From positions 12,088,505-12,148,504 of the forward strand of contig NC_045140.1 of assembly GCF_008831285.2 (NCBI RefSeq): a DNA stretch of 60,000 nt. The letters are read 5' to 3'. The notes under the pieces were generated by a model. The model saw only the letters and a list, made by a program, of their open reading frames with translations. It made no database searches and had not been told where the DNA came from. Both the position numbers and the translations under genes were made by a program. Shown here piece by piece: positions 10,487-22,499 of the stretch; the first letter of the stretch is position 1; every line of letters begins with the position of its first letter. Origin of the DNA: Nymphaea colorata. Its lineage: Eukaryota > Streptophyta > Magnoliopsida > Nymphaeales > Nymphaeaceae.

Positions 10487-13400
10487 ACCCCCACCCTCCT
10501 CAATTGAGCTTGTCCCCAAGCTCGTGAATCTGGAAAGCGAAGTCGGATTTGCGCTAGTTCTTCCCAAGATGTGCACCCGTCTGGGCCCTCCCATTCAACT
10601 AGCACCTCATGTCTCCGGTGCCTATTGTGTGGCAGATATCTACACCGAATGATATGATATGATGTGGGTTGTTGGTTGGGAATGTGCTATATCTGCCTTG
10701 GAAGCTGACCATGATGAGGCTTCAAACATGTCACATGAAAAACAAGATGCACTTGGGCGGTTTGTGGTAGGGAAAGTCTGTTAGCTGCCTTTTCCACTCG
10801 TTGCAAAACCTAGTATGGTCCGTAGTATCAGGGTAGGGGCTTTGAGTAAGGCTGACCCACAAGCAACTTCTACTTGAGAGGAAGTCTCTTCAACCAAACG
10901 AAATCCCCTACACTGAACTCACGATCCCTCCTACCCTTGTCACATACTTGCTTCATTCGGTTTTGAGCTTTCGTGATGTTCAATCTAAGGGACTCTAGAA
11001 TCTCCTCTCGTGTACGTAGGCCACTGTCAATATCATCATCCATAGCAGTTCTCGCTTCATATCTTGGAATAGTGGGTGATGGGGAGCTATATAGAGCTTA
11101 ATATGGAGTGACTCTTGTACTAGAATGCAAGCTTGTGTTGTAGAACCACTCAGTCTACGATAAATAGCGTACTCAAGCATTGGCGATCTCCAGCGTAGCA
11201 CCTCAAGTATGTCTCTAAGGTCTGATTCACAATCTCACTCTGCCCCGCCTGTCTGAGGATGATGGGCTGTACTAAAGTGGATAGTAGTCCCTGCTATCCT
11301 TATATATTCTTGCCAAAAAGCCCATAGGAAAATGGAGTCCCTGTCGCTCATAATACTATTTGGCATACCCTGAAGCTTGCCAATGTGGTTCTGATATACG
11401 GTTGCCACCAGTGAGCCTTGGTAATGCTAGAGTAGTGGCACAAAGTGACTGTACTTGGTGAGTTTATCCACTATTACCATAACTACTTCTTTGCCTTTTG
11501 ACCTTGGCATGGGTTCTATAAAGTCCATGGAAACATTACACCACGATCGAGTAGGAATGGACAAGGGGTTAAGATGACCTGTAGGCTTCCTTGCCTCGTA
11601 TTTCTCATGCTAACAGATTTGACACCCTCATACATAACCCCTCACATCTGTCTTCAAGCCTTCCCACCAAAAGTAGGATTTGACCCAGTTTATGGTCTTA
11701 GCTACACCTTCATGACCTGTCGTTGCTGACTCATGGAAGTGTCGAATCAGTTCAAGTCGCAAGGGAGAACTCTTTGGTATAACTGTGTGACCCTTCCTGT
11801 GGAGTAAGTCACCTTGCACAGAATATTTTGGGATAGATCCTGCATTTTGTCTCAAAGATGCCTTCAACAACTTGAGGCTATCTTCAACATCTTATTCGTT
11901 TGCTATCCTTTCCCATAAGTCAGTGCTTTTTACTGATAACATCAACAACTGCTCACCCAACCGTGATAAGGAATCAGGTATAGTATTTTCTGGACCTTTC
12001 TTTTATTCAATCATGAAGTCATATCCTAACGACTTTGATAGCCATCGTTGCTGTCAACTTGGATAGCCATCATTGTTGTGTAGGGGTCATGACACACTGA
12101 TTCATCATGTACTTCAAACTATTGTGGTCAATTTGAACCACAAACCTTCGACCTAAAATGTAAGATCACCACTTTTCCACAACCAGTGCCATAGCAAGAA
12201 GTATTTTTTCGTACGTAGACAAGGGTCTCGCCCTGCTCATCAATGCTTTGGACATGTAGGCAATCGGGTGTCCTTCTTGACTTACGATTGCCTCCTACTC
12301 CTACATCGTTGGCATTCGTCTCTATCGTGAAGTCCAACTCGAAGTTAGGTAAGGCTAACACTGGTGTGGATGTTAATGCATCCTTGAGTCTCATGAATGC
12401 TAACTTCGACTTGTCAGACCATACAAGTGGTCCTTTCTTGAGCATTTGGGTCAATGGGGTGGCGATTGACCCATAGCCTTTGATAAACCTCCGGTAATGA
12501 CCCGTAAGTTTGAGAAATCCCTTAGACTCTTTGGGTCCTTGGGCAATGGCCACCTTTCTATGGCTAACAACTTGTCTGGCTCAGCCCTGACACCTTTTTT
12601 TGGACACGATATGGCCTAAATATCCCACCGATCTCTGTTTGAATGTACACTTTGACATTCTAGTGTATAACTGATTGCCCTTTAAGATTTGCAACACTGT
12701 CATCAAATGCTTCACATGTTGTTCTAAGTCTGGACTGTATACTAAAATGTCATCAAAGAATACCAGCACATAGTCTCTCAAGTGTTCCTGAAACAAATCA
12801 TTCATGCATTTTTGTAAAGTCACCGGTGCATTTGTCTGACGAAAGGGCATTACAAGGGATTTGTAGTGCTCATCGTGTATCCTAAAGGCTGTTTTAGGGA
12901 TATCCACCTCCTCCATTAGGATTTGGTGGTATCCAGGTCTTAAATCCATCTTTGAAAAGTAGGCTGCCCCTTTTAGTTCATCTAAGAGTTCATCAATAAC
13001 TTGGATGAGACACTTATCCTTCACGGTCACCGCATTGAGAGCACGATAATCCATGCAAAGTCTCCATGTACTGTCTTTCTTCTTGACCAAGAGGACTGGT
13101 GAAGAAAACAAACTACTGCTTGGATGGATCACCCCACTCTCAAGCATCTCTTTAACTAGACGTTCAATTTCAGCATTTTGAATGTATGCATAACGGTAGG
13201 GTCTGACATTCACAGCTTTGGCTCCGGCTCCGGCTGTCAATGTAATTTGATGATCGTGATACTTGCTGTACACAACTGGGTATTTCCTCTTTATTCTCGG
13301 TTGGAGAGACCACATCTTTCACCATGGAAACCAGCCAATATGACAGTTGTTGGGCTGTAAGTGCTTTCAAATCTGCTTTGGGTTCCATACTAGACTTGAC

Positions 13401-13800
13401 TACCATGAGGGTAACGTGGCCATCACTACCCTCCTTAGGAAAGGACATAGACATTTCGTCAAAATCCCATGTGATCCTTCCTAGGGTTTTCATCCACTAA
13501 ACCCCGAGTACAACATCAACCCCTCTAACGGGCAACACGTAGAGGTCGACTTTGAAGGGTGTCTTTCCCATGACGAGTTCTACTCCTTTACAAACCTCTC
13601 TGCACTTTTGATGCGAACCATCTCCTACCATCACGTTGAAAAAGGTTTGTGGACTTATGTTGTCCCCAACCAAATATGCTGTCTTTGAGCTCATGAAATT
13701 AGGGGTTGCACTTGTATCTAAAAGCACCATGACCTTTTGATTTGTTGTGTTGCCCATGACCGTCATTGAGTTGGGTCTGTTAGGGTTTGACAAAGCCACT
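10429..13800 (-). pseudogene. Ty3 pol of A1: protease, RT, RNase H, integrase, chromodomain
   Basis: Minus-strand blocks in order: protease remnant at 13799-13497 with LLDTSATPNF (DTS replacing DTG/DSG); RT at 13315-12581 with [17 protein letters not shown], an intact YHQI segment and FFDDILVYS; RNase H at 12553-12128 with FTIETNAND (the catalytic Asp appears changed to Asn); integrase zinc-domain start at 11870-11628 (HFHES, GHEGVAKT); degraded integrase core at about 11600-11000; and chromodomain RHEVLVEWEGPD near 10620-10580. The last frame passes through the purine-rich tract and stops at 10429-10431, about 58 nt inside the LTR. Several frameshifts and stops are present. In life pol copies element RNA and integrates it. 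Confidence 0.85.
10487..10501 (-). promoter_or_regulatory. Polypurine tract of A1
   Basis: The minus strand reads GAGGAGGGTGGGGGT immediately before the LTR start TGACATGG. This is the standard plus-strand primer position of an LTR retrotransposon. It lies inside the pol reading frame. Confidence 0.7.
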
Positions 13801-14688
13801 CGATTTCAGTCATCGACTCCTCTTATGACTTTGTTTCCACAACTTCTGTGGATTCCCCTTGGGAATTATGAAGCTCCTTCCCATCACTGTCATCGTGCAC
13901 CTCATAGAGTTGGAGGTGTTTACATTTGTGGCATCTCTCCCACTTTTCATTGCAAGTGAAATAGAGTCCCTTTTTAATCCTTTCCTCCCTCTCTTTACTA
14001 CTGATGTAGTTGATGCCTATTTTGTCTTGGAACTACCACTTCGTTTCTCCTTTCTTAAACGGTTGTGATGCTCTTAAAATATTTGTTTTGGGCTTGGATA
14101 AGTCTCTCGGTTTGAACACCTTCTTAAGAGCATAAAGACGTCAGTTTTTCTCTTCAATTTTACAGGCCATAGCGAAACAATTGCGTAATTCTGTCGGCGG
14201 TTGAGCTAACATTTAAATATGGTTTTCTTCTCGAAGTCCACCAATGAAGGTGCCAATTAATGCCTCTTTCGGCCAATCTCTAACCATACATGCATGGTTC
14301 TCAAAACGCCCTTGGTATTCTTGCACTGTAGTTGTTTGCCTTCAGTCCTTTAATTCTACTTCATAATTGAAAAACGAAGTCTCACTAAAACATAGTAGGA
14401 GTTCATTTTTGAAATGGACCCAAGTGATGTCACCTTGAAAGTGAGCTAACCAATGGTACCACTGGATAGCTTCGTCTTCAAAGTACATTACCGCGAGCAT
14501 CACCTTTTGCTCATCTAGAATTCTCTGACACAAAAGATACTGTTCGGCTTTGAAAATCCAGTCGGGCTTTTCGGCTATTGAATTTTGGAAATTCCATATT
14601 CACATTTGGTGTTCGTGGTTCCTCGTGCCCTCTTCCTCTCCTATCATCTGGATTCAGTCCAACATGACGTGGTCTCCTCTTCTGAATA
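13801..14688 (-). pseudogene. Ty3 gag remnant of A1
   Basis: The clearest block is 14533-14342 on the minus strand, with a gag-type segment (EAIQWYHWL, then TWVHFKNELL) matching the gag domain of A2 near 28780-28880. The zinc-knuckle region near 13900-13990 is degenerate. The 5' end of gag and the leader were lost in the deletion that joins this segment to the LTR fragment at 14689. Confidence 0.65.
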
Positions 14689-15090
14689 CTGAAGAAGACC
14701 TCTGATCTTGGTCGTGCCCATTGACCTATCCACGTCCTGACCCACCTGTCTCATCCACTGAACCAACTAGGCACTGCTCGACATTCCTAGTCGGCATTCG
14801 GCTTCCCTCAGCAACTCTCGGCAGCAGTCAGTTTCCCTTGGCAGCCTTTGGCTGCATCTTCTTGGCACTTGGCAACGCTCCTTCGCAACTTCTCAGCAGC
14901 GTTGGCGGCACATGTCGACTTCACACTCGGCATTTAGTGGGACGAATAACCTCACTAAGCGCTAACACCCATCCTTCGGCAGTCTCAGTGTCGTCTTCGG
15001 CGGGGCTCTCAGCCACGCTAGGCAAGCCTTGGCTGCCCTTGGCGGTGCTATCGGCATGCGTCAACCGAAGCGCTAGGATGGCCTGTATCA
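14689..15090 (-). repeat. Truncated 5' LTR of A1 (first 0.4 kb only)
   Basis: It matches the U3 end of the A1 LTR (about 9950-10486) and ends in GCCTGTATCA at 15090, followed by the target-site duplicate ATCTC. Its inner edge joins gag directly, so about 3.1 kb of LTR plus the primer site has been deleted. Confidence 0.75.
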
Positions 15091-16286
15091 ATCTCCCCCC
15101 ATGTAGCTTTTCCTTCTCCAACATTTTTCTTTCCTCCCCTTCATCCATCTAAGCTTTCTAGGTGTCGTCGCACGATAGTTGTTAACGTGCAACATTGGTC
15201 AGTGTACTGCTCTTCCGCTGCGTCCAGACCATAAAGAGAACTCCTCTGGTAAGTGATTGCTGCTTACTTTGTTCCTCTTATTTGTAGCATCCAGAGGGCC
15301 CAATGGCCTTCCCGACATCAAAGGCAGCCACCATTATTGTTTTTTTTTTCAAATTTTTCCCTCAACTGATGTATGAGGTGACACTATAATCTTTTGGAGA
15401 GGGAGAAGCAGCATTTTGGGCATTTCTTCCATGGTTTCTTTTGAAGTCTCATATTGTTATAGCGTTTTTTCTTATTTTGTAAAACAATCAAATGCATTGG
15501 GATCGGTAGAAATCCCAAAGTAGGGAAATCACAACTCTAGTGTCACTGCATCAGCTTCTGATCGGATGAGGAAGGCTAGCATTTTGTCCTTCACATACAT
15601 AGAAGTAGTAGCTGATGTGGAGTACAATGGTCTGAACACTGTACATTTTGCTCAAAATTAAACAAAATCATAATAAGCACAGCCAAGGGAAATGCTCCAC
15701 TTGTTTATTATGCATCAATGGGGTACCTCATACCCAAAGGCTAGAAGCTACTGCCCTTATTCAGAAACATACACCACAACCCTCAGCTCTTTGTATATAT
15801 ATATATAAGTACTTTATAATGCTTCAGATTGCAATGTTTTAAATGCTCACAAAGCCGTTGTATGTAAACAGAGTATTGACACCAACAAGATCCCCTAAGT
15901 AAACAGGGTATTCACTTTTTTTTTATTCAGCATCTTATTGACTATTTATATTGGATTGAATAGACGATGGTTTTTTCTTGGTATATCTCTAATAGACTGG
16001 TTATGACATATTGCTGACTTTTGGATTCAATGTGATGCAAATGAAAAAATGCCAATAGTGTGATGCTTCCCTATTTAAATCATGTTAATTCTTTTGTGGC
16101 TAACTTTAGATTTATCCACTTCCAATTTTATAATTTCAATAAAAAATAAAATTTGAATGCTTCAAGCTGCATTTAGTTTAAGAAAGTATTGTCTACTTTA
16201 GTGTTGAAGGTGACATTCTTCCTTTTTCAACTTAGAAATATAATGACAATGTCATACGTATTATCTTTTCTACTTATAAATTGTAG
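15091..16286. other. Intergenic, no gene recognised
   Basis: AT-rich single-copy-looking sequence with a short (TA)n run near 15797-15806. An exon-like edge CTCTG followed by GTAAGT occurs near 15244-15253, but no protein family was recognised there. It could hold lost upstream exons of the DNAJC9-like pseudogene that follows. Confidence 0.4.
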
Positions 16287-16514
16287 GTGTTTAAAAAACT
16301 GCATCACAGAAAAGAATTAAGAAGGCATATTATAATTTGGCATTGCATTCATCTTGACAAAAATCTTGAAGTTGAGGTAAGCATGATATTCTCTAGCTAA
16401 CCTTTTTTGTTCCTTAACTCTTGTTTCTCATTTTTTTTTCTGTATGCATGTGTTTGTCTGCAGGATGCCAAAGAAAAATTTCAACTCTTATAGAAGGTAA
16501 TATCTATTCTTGGC
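16287..16514 (+). pseudogene. DNAJC9-like J-domain pseudogene fragment
   Basis: Two exon-like blocks keep splice-like borders. Block 1, 16287-16376, follows TTGTAG and precedes GTAAGC. Block 2 starts at 16464 after CTGCAG and runs to about 16514. In one frame block 1 reads TASQKRIKKAYYNLALH; after a frameshift it continues HLDKN, and block 2 gives DAKEKFQLL, a stop, then KVISILG. This matches the J-domain of plant DNAJC9-type proteins (KKAYYKLAL, HPDKN, AKEKFQ, KVISILG). The signature HPD is HLD and there are at least two stops and one shift, so it is dead. Because introns are retained, it arose from genomic DNA and not by retroposition. No further exons were identified. Confidence 0.75.
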
Positions 16515-18209
16515 TATACTAAAAAAACTCTTCCTCCTTAGATCTCTATGTATTTAATGTTATCTAGTTTTCATCTTTTCCTTATAATGTTACCATATAA
16601 TCTTTTCTTTTCTAGTTTGAAATCTTTGGTTCAAGTCAATGCTAGTATTTGTTTAGTTAAAGCCATGATATGCACTGCATACGTATGGTCCCAAAAAGTG
16701 CTTTCCAGCTCCTGTCCTCAGATCCTCGACTCAAAGAATTGATTTTTTCGCCTTTGTCATGATCAGTGAGGTTATGGTTTATTGTGGATTGGTTTGAAGA
16801 AATTTGCCTTTTTATTTTCTATGATGGTGACTCATAGCCCTTCACTGTTTGGCAGATATTTACAGTAGAAATTAATATTGTATGTAAAAACTACAGAATT
16901 GTCTTTAGATAAGCATACATTTTTCTTAGAGAAACACATGTTGGTATGTAGATACATTTTGTCTGGTTATGATTTCAAGTCGTCTTATATTCTCTGTACT
17001 TCAGAACTTAGCGTACCTCTGGTTTCATTATTTATTTGTTTATTTTTTAAATGAATGACAAAGACAATTAAATGCAGAATGCATTCTTATGAAAGATGTT
17101 GAAGTTTTAAGTGACAAATTCCTAATAAATATGAGACTGACTTGATCTATTCTATCATAGAGAAGGCAGCAGAGCTTGGCAGATTCCCAATTCCTTGAAT
17201 ATTTTAAGTTAATGCGATGGGGCTTCTCTAGTAATTTGGTTTACATGCAATGCAGAAGCTTTATAGATTTACATGTTAGTGACATGTTTTCTATTTCTTG
17301 TAGATCATTGGAGACCATATGCGTCTTGTAGGTCAAAGTTGTGTTTGCTTTTCCAGTTGGTTACACTTAGATGGCCCACCCTAGTAAAAAAAGGTGGGCA
17401 CCTACGGTGTGTGCCTATGGGTTCTTTTGACTACTAAGGTGATACAGCTAAAGACCTAAATCATGTCACACTCTTTGAAATACTTACTAGATCAGTCAAA
17501 AAATTTGAAGTGTTTATGGATTTTATTATGCTTTGCATAATCACAAGAAGTTTGCACCTTTTCACTAGTTTCTTGCACTCTCTTGACTGATACAGGCATA
17601 TAGCAAGAGATAAATCAGTCCGTTGGGGTGATCATGTAAGTCATTCGATCCTAGTTTGTCTTAATTTTGTGGTGATACAAAAAGTATCATGCTTTATAAG
17701 AATGAATTTCCACATGAAATATGTGCATTGGTTAGTAGGCAGTGGAATTTTTTCATTTGGCAATGTCATATAGACAGGTGGAATTCATGATGTTATAATA
17801 TATTATGACATCATGAAAACAAAAACAGTAGTTGTTGTTCACCTATTTTGTCGGGTCTTGAAGGACCTGTGTCTAGCTTTGACTTTTGAAGGCTTATGAT
17901 ATTGATGCTTAATATTTTGTTCTGTCAGTCTGATTTCATCTTCCCTTTGGATATGTTTGTCATTTTCCCTTTTTGTAATCCCAGCTCTTTGTTTTCTTTT
18001 TGGAAAACCAATGATGATGCATATTGACCTCCCTGCAAGGGAATTACATTGATCTATTGCAGGGTCTTCTATATGATCTAGCTGAGAGACTGAGGGCATA
18101 TGATGCTTGACATGATTGTAATGGAAGATAGGTCTCTTAGATTTTTACATGGTATGTTCTATTGCGGCTAGACCAACATATTTTAATTTTTGTATGTAAC
18201 TTGTATTGG
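16515..18209. other. Intergenic, no gene recognised
   Basis: AT-rich sequence lacking long frames or recognisable proteins. It may contain degraded intron sequence of the DNAJC9-like pseudogene. A short minus-strand frame at 17839-18099 is Lys/Arg-rich and unsupported. Confidence 0.4.
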
Positions 18210-18214
18210 TATGA

Positions 18215-18220
18215 TGTTAC

Positions 18221-18263
<43 letters not shown>

Positions 18264-18437
18264 ACATTGAAAATTATCATTAGCGTAACCCTAATCTCAG
18301 AGTTAAAAGAGATTAGGGCTGGTTGTAACCATAATTACAATTTTAGTCCAACTAAAATAAAATAATAGTAAAAGACACACATTTCAACTTCTTAATATTG
18401 CAGAATAACTCAAACCGACAGTCAAATATATTTAACA
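18215..18437 (-). repeat. Copia 3' LTR with expanded GA microsatellite
   Basis: A 223-bp LTR, near-identical to the one at 20743-20937. It contains a (GA)n run at about 18225-18259 that is only a few units long in the other LTR, which accounts for most of the length difference. Confidence 0.85.
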
Positions 18438-18537
18438 CTCCCTCTCAAGCTGGAGCATTGATATCAACCATGCTCGGCCTTTTACATCCTCTCAAGAAAT
18501 CACCTATGGGAAGAGCTTTCGTAAAAATATCAACTGC

Positions 18538-19200
18538 CTAATCTTCAAAAGAAACATGATTAGTACTAATAACTCCTTCTTGTACCAAGTCCCAAATATA
18601 ATGGCAATCCACTTTAATGTGTTTCATTATCTCATGAAAAACAAGGTTGTTTGCAATATAGGTTGTTGTCTTGTTATCACAATACATCTTTATAAGGAGA
18701 TTCACTGAAATGCCCAAATCTAGAAGCACTAATCTGACCCATGACATTTCCACTATAGTTTGAGCCATAGCCCTATATTTAGACTCAACACTAGATCGGG
18801 CAACCAAATTCTGCTTCTTGTCCCTCCAAGAAATAAGATTATCTTCAACAAAGACACAAAAACCTATAGTAGACTTCTGTTATCCATAGACCCTACATAA
18901 TCAGCATCATTATAGGCTTCTATGACAATACATTCTCCATTTTCAAATCATAACGCTTTTCTGGGGGCTGATTTTAAGTATCTTACCACCATTAATGCAG
19001 TCTCGCAATGAACCTTTTGGGGTTTTCCATGAATTGACTTAGCTTATTCATAGCAAAGCTAATGTCAGGTTGAGTGACAGTCAAGTATAGGAGTTTCCCA
19101 ATCAAGGATCTATATGATCTAGAGTCAAAAATCTCTGATTCATCATGATGAATGTGAACTTTGTTCATTCTCCACTGTTAGCTTATGGAACCATGCATGG
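18538..19200 (-). pseudogene. Copia RNase H and RT C-terminal remnant
   Basis: 18807-18538 on the minus strand holds the copia RNase H end: SSVESKYRAMA, CDNKTTTYIANN, then HIKVDCHYIWD. Upstream, at about 19150-18960, are fragments of the RT thumb/connection (RSLIGKLLYL, QPDISFAMNKLSQFM). Stops and shifts interrupt the frame. In intact copia elements these domains complete reverse transcription. Confidence 0.8.
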
Positions 19201-19279
19201 GGACTCTGTTTAAGTCCATAAATAATTATTTTTAGTTTGCATACCTTAGAACACTGCCCTTATTGCTTATTGCCCATTG

Positions 19280-20045
19280 TACGGTCCTAACATCAGTCCT
19301 CTAAATGACCTAATTTGCCACAAGTGGTGCACTAAAACCTACCACGACTTGCACCACGACTTGTACCACGTCCCTTAACTCCAATATAAGAACTATGGCC
19401 ACGTCCTCTTGATATCACAAGTGCAGAGACTACTGTGTTATGTGTAGGCTGAGGTAAAGTGATTGCAAGACGACCCAACCTATTATATGTATCTGCTAAG
19501 TTTGGGAGTTCACTGCCCGTAAGAATTTGTGCCTTTGCCATAGAGTATTCTAAAGATAACCCATAAATAAATTTAGCTACCATAGCGGATTCAAAGTATA
19601 ATGCATAGCAATGCTGGCAAAGTGGGAGAAGGACTTTTAACCGTTCATATGCAGTAGTGAATTTGGCAAAATATTGGGACAGGTCTTGATCACCTTGTTG
19701 TATGTTGTATAATTCCTCTTGCACTTCTAATATCATAATAACATTGGTAGCATGAGAATATGTGTTAATTAGGAAAGACAACATATCTTTGGCCTTGGTG
19801 TAGTACGCAATTGTAGGAGCTCTACGAGACTCTACGTTGTTCATAGTCCATGACATCACAATGGTATTGTCTTCATCTCATGTAGCATATTTTCCTTTTT
19901 TCTCGATAGGTTCATTTTCTTCAAGGATATATTTCTGCCTATCACCAGCCACAAACATCATGAATACCCTAGACCGGATTTCATAATTCGAACCATTAAG
20001 CTTGATCGTGGTTCCATAAGAAAAGGAATTTCTGGCCATGTTGTG
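19280..20045 (-). pseudogene. Copia gag (UBN2-type) remnant
   Basis: The start lies near 20040 on the minus strand (MARNSFSYGTTIKLNG). The main open block is 19859-19332, with a gag-polypeptide domain (EVQEELYNIQQGDQDLSQYF, YERL, KFIYGLSLEY), followed by a Gly/Arg-rich stretch and a CX2C-type zinc knuckle near 19330-19285. The sequence then jumps to RT-derived sequence near 19260, marking the internal deletion. Gag forms the virus-like particle shell. Confidence 0.8.
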
Positions 20046-20730
20046 TTCATTAAAACCTTCATAGTTATTACTATTAACTATAGTAAAATCTCAAAAAAAA
20101 ATTTGACACACAATATACGTGTGCATAAGATATCTTTACTAACTGCAGAAGTCATAAGAATATCACAAGCTAGGCAACAAAAAAGAATCTATAATCATGG
20201 GACTTGAGTCAATTCTGAACAGTAGAACAAGAGAAGACAGCAGATTACTACAGTTTCAGCCAATGACTACAACATCTCCAATCTTAGTTAGCCGACATAT
20301 GACTAGCAGTCCACAATGCATGTTATAAAGAACATTAATCCAAACAACATCCATGAACAACATATAAGTTCTGCAAAAATTCTGCTCCACACAAACCATG
20401 TGAGAATCTGATCACTCCTTAAACAACATCCACAAACAATAGATCAATTATGCTTTAATACTCTAGACAACATCCACAAACAGTAGATAAATTCTGCTCC
20501 ACATGATCCACTTGAGGATCTAATCACGCCCTCGACATGGCATGATCATGTCCTCCACCACGCAGCATGACCAGACCCTATCCTCTTACCACCTCTCTGC
20601 TAGTGGATAAAGAGGAAGAGAGATGGGTGACGGTAGGAGGACAAGGGAGGGGGGGAATGAAAAGGAAGAAGTCACTGGGGAAAGGAGTCACTGGAGAACC
20701 TACTTGGTTGCCGACGTTAGGACGCCCTCG

Positions 20731-20742
20731 GCTCTGATACCA
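20731..20742 (-). promoter_or_regulatory. tRNA-Met primer binding site of the copia element
   Basis: The minus strand reads TGGTATCAGAGC directly after the LTR terminus, complementary to initiator tRNA-Met. Confidence 0.85.
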
Positions 20743-20937
20743 TGTTACGACCAGAGAGAGAGAATATTCAAAATTATCATTAACATAACCCTAATATCGG
20801 AGTTAAAAGAGATTAGGGCTGGCGGTAACGAGAATTACAATTTTAGTCCAACTAAAATAAGATAACAGTAAAAGACACACATTCCAACTTCCTAATATTG
20901 CAGAATAATTCAAACCGACAATCAAATATATTTAACA
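20743..20937 (-). repeat. Copia 5' LTR
   Basis: A 195-bp LTR adjacent to the primer site and followed by the TATGA duplicate. It is shorter than its partner because of a smaller GA tract. Confidence 0.85.
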
Positions 20938-21203
20938 TATGACATTCAACCTTATTTCTCATGAAATTTATTAATGACATTCAGATGATGAATTGCAAAT
21001 GCAGATTTCAATATACAACTGCATACCAAATCTAAATTACATTAGGAATTAGGTCCTAATTTGTTTTTACCAAACCAGACTAGATGGGTTTGAAATGGGT
21101 TCTAATAATCTGATATATCTGATCAATTTGCATCATTTCCTCCAATAATCATATCACTTAATAGGTCAGTTCATTGAAAAGTGAGGCACGAGAAGCTTGG
21201 CAT

Positions 21204-21365
21204 AGTCTGAACTTGGTCTAGGATTCTCACTCTGACACGTGTTACAATCTTCACTTTTTAACATGATTTCTATATAGTGGGAGTAGTCTGAACTTGGTCT
21301 AGGGTTCTCACTCTAACACCTGTTACAATCTTTACTTTTTAACATGATTTCTATATAGTGTGATA
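21204..21365. repeat. 81-bp tandem duplication
   Basis: AGTCTGAACTTGGTCTAGG begins at 21204 and again at 21285. The two copies differ at a few positions. The rest of 20943-22500 holds no recognisable gene apart from the MITE at 21550-21783. Confidence 0.85.
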
Positions 21366-21549
21366 GTTACTGTGAGCACAGTGCATTGAAATCATTTTTT
21401 TAGCCTTGAATGATCACCAAATTTTTACATCCTATCTCTAATAGGAAGACAAATGACGAAAGTCACAACTCTAAGATGCTTATGACTTTTAGGGTGAACG
21501 AGAGAATTATGACTCACCACCTGGAAATGAATCCGAACATTTTCCTTGG

Positions 21550-21783
21550 CTATGTTTGGTAGTCTTAAATATGAAATTCGAGACTCATCTCAATCCGTGA
21601 TAGGTGAAACTCACTGTTGAAGTAGATGTTTTACAACTATGGATTTGAGACCCACATTATGCTACAATAACCGTAGACTTATTATCCTGGAGGTGAGAAT
21701 AGGTCAGACTACATGTCCATAATTTTAAAATCCCCATGAATATGTGTAGCCTCAAATCTCATATTGGAGGCTGCCAAACATAG
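21550..21783. mobile_element. MITE-like inverted-repeat element
   Basis: The left end CTATGTTTGGTAGTCTTAAA and the right end, reverse-complemented as CTATGTTTGGCAGCCTCCAA, match over about 35 bp with few differences, enclosing 234 bp in all. No coding capacity is present. A target duplication is not obvious, so the superfamily is undecided. Confidence 0.65.
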
Positions 21784-22499
21784 ACTTAGGGTAGCCCTTA
21801 TAATTCTTTTTTTAGATTTCCTTTCTTACCATCTATCTGTTTAAAAAGGGCCATGGGGGGACCCACAAAATCATCATGGAAGCCTAGGAATAAGTTTGTA
21901 CCATTGGGCACAAACAACATGGTTATATTTTCCATGGTTGGTATTCATGCCTATCCATTACCAAAAGATGCAGTTATAGTACTTATTATGGTTTCCCAAC
22001 TAATAAATACATAGGACCTTGAGTTATTTCTGTTCATCCAAGCTAGAGATCAGTAAATTTGTCAATTACATACATAAGCTGATCTCTCTATCCCTCTCTC
22101 TCTCTGATTTGTTATCCCATATCACAGCAAGAAAGATGACAACAATAAGATTGGATTTTCTTCGTGTTATTGTGCTTGGCATCTTTGTTGCAACCTTTTC
22201 ATTTGATGACATTCGTGAAGAATTCAGTTACCTAGAAAACGTGTGCTTAGTGATTAGTTTGGACTTAATTCTGTCTTTAATATTCCAAGGACAAAATATT
22301 TATACATTAAATTTAATAAGATAATTGTTCGTTTTGCTAGGGTGATGAGAGAATGCTTTGTAGTACACTTCATTGGCATGATGTAATTCAGATTGGTACC
22401 ATTGTGCATTTTGTTGCGAAAAGGAACATATTTTATTTTATGTGCCAGTAGTAATTAGCTTTCTGTTATTGGTATAACAATTTAGAATAAAGGTGATAG

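Larger units (their letters stand above)
6949..15090 (-). mobile_element. Ty3 chromovirus A1 (minus), partly deleted
   Basis: A complete 3' LTR lies on the left (6949-10486), an internal region with gag, protease, RT, RNase H, integrase and chromodomain remnants in the middle, and a truncated 5' LTR on the right (14689-15090). The flanks are ATCTT (6944-6948) and ATCTC (15091-15095), a 5-bp target duplication with one later change. The 5' LTR beyond its first 0.4 kb, the primer site and the gag start are missing. Frames are broken, so the element is immobile. Confidence 0.85.
18210..20942 (-). mobile_element. Ty1-copia deletion derivative with perfect target duplications
   Basis: Left LTR 18215-18437 and right LTR 20743-20937, both TGTTAC...TTTAACA, are flanked by identical TATGA at 18210-18214 and 20938-20942. 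The purine-rich tract sits just inside the left LTR (minus strand AGCTTGAGAGGGAG), and the tRNA-Met primer site TGGTATCAGAGC is at 20731-20742 on the minus strand. The interior keeps gag, a C-terminal RT piece and RNase H. Protease, integrase and most of RT are absent. The clean flanks show that the deleted form sits at an original insertion site. Confidence 0.9.

Noticed and set aside
18225-18259. Possible regulatory GA-box
   Set aside because: A simple microsatellite within a copia LTR; its partner LTR has only a short tract.
22019-22324. 101-codon plus-strand frame with a hydrophobic stretch
   Set aside because: Starts in a CT microsatellite and AT-rich intergenic DNA; no family or gene signals recognised.
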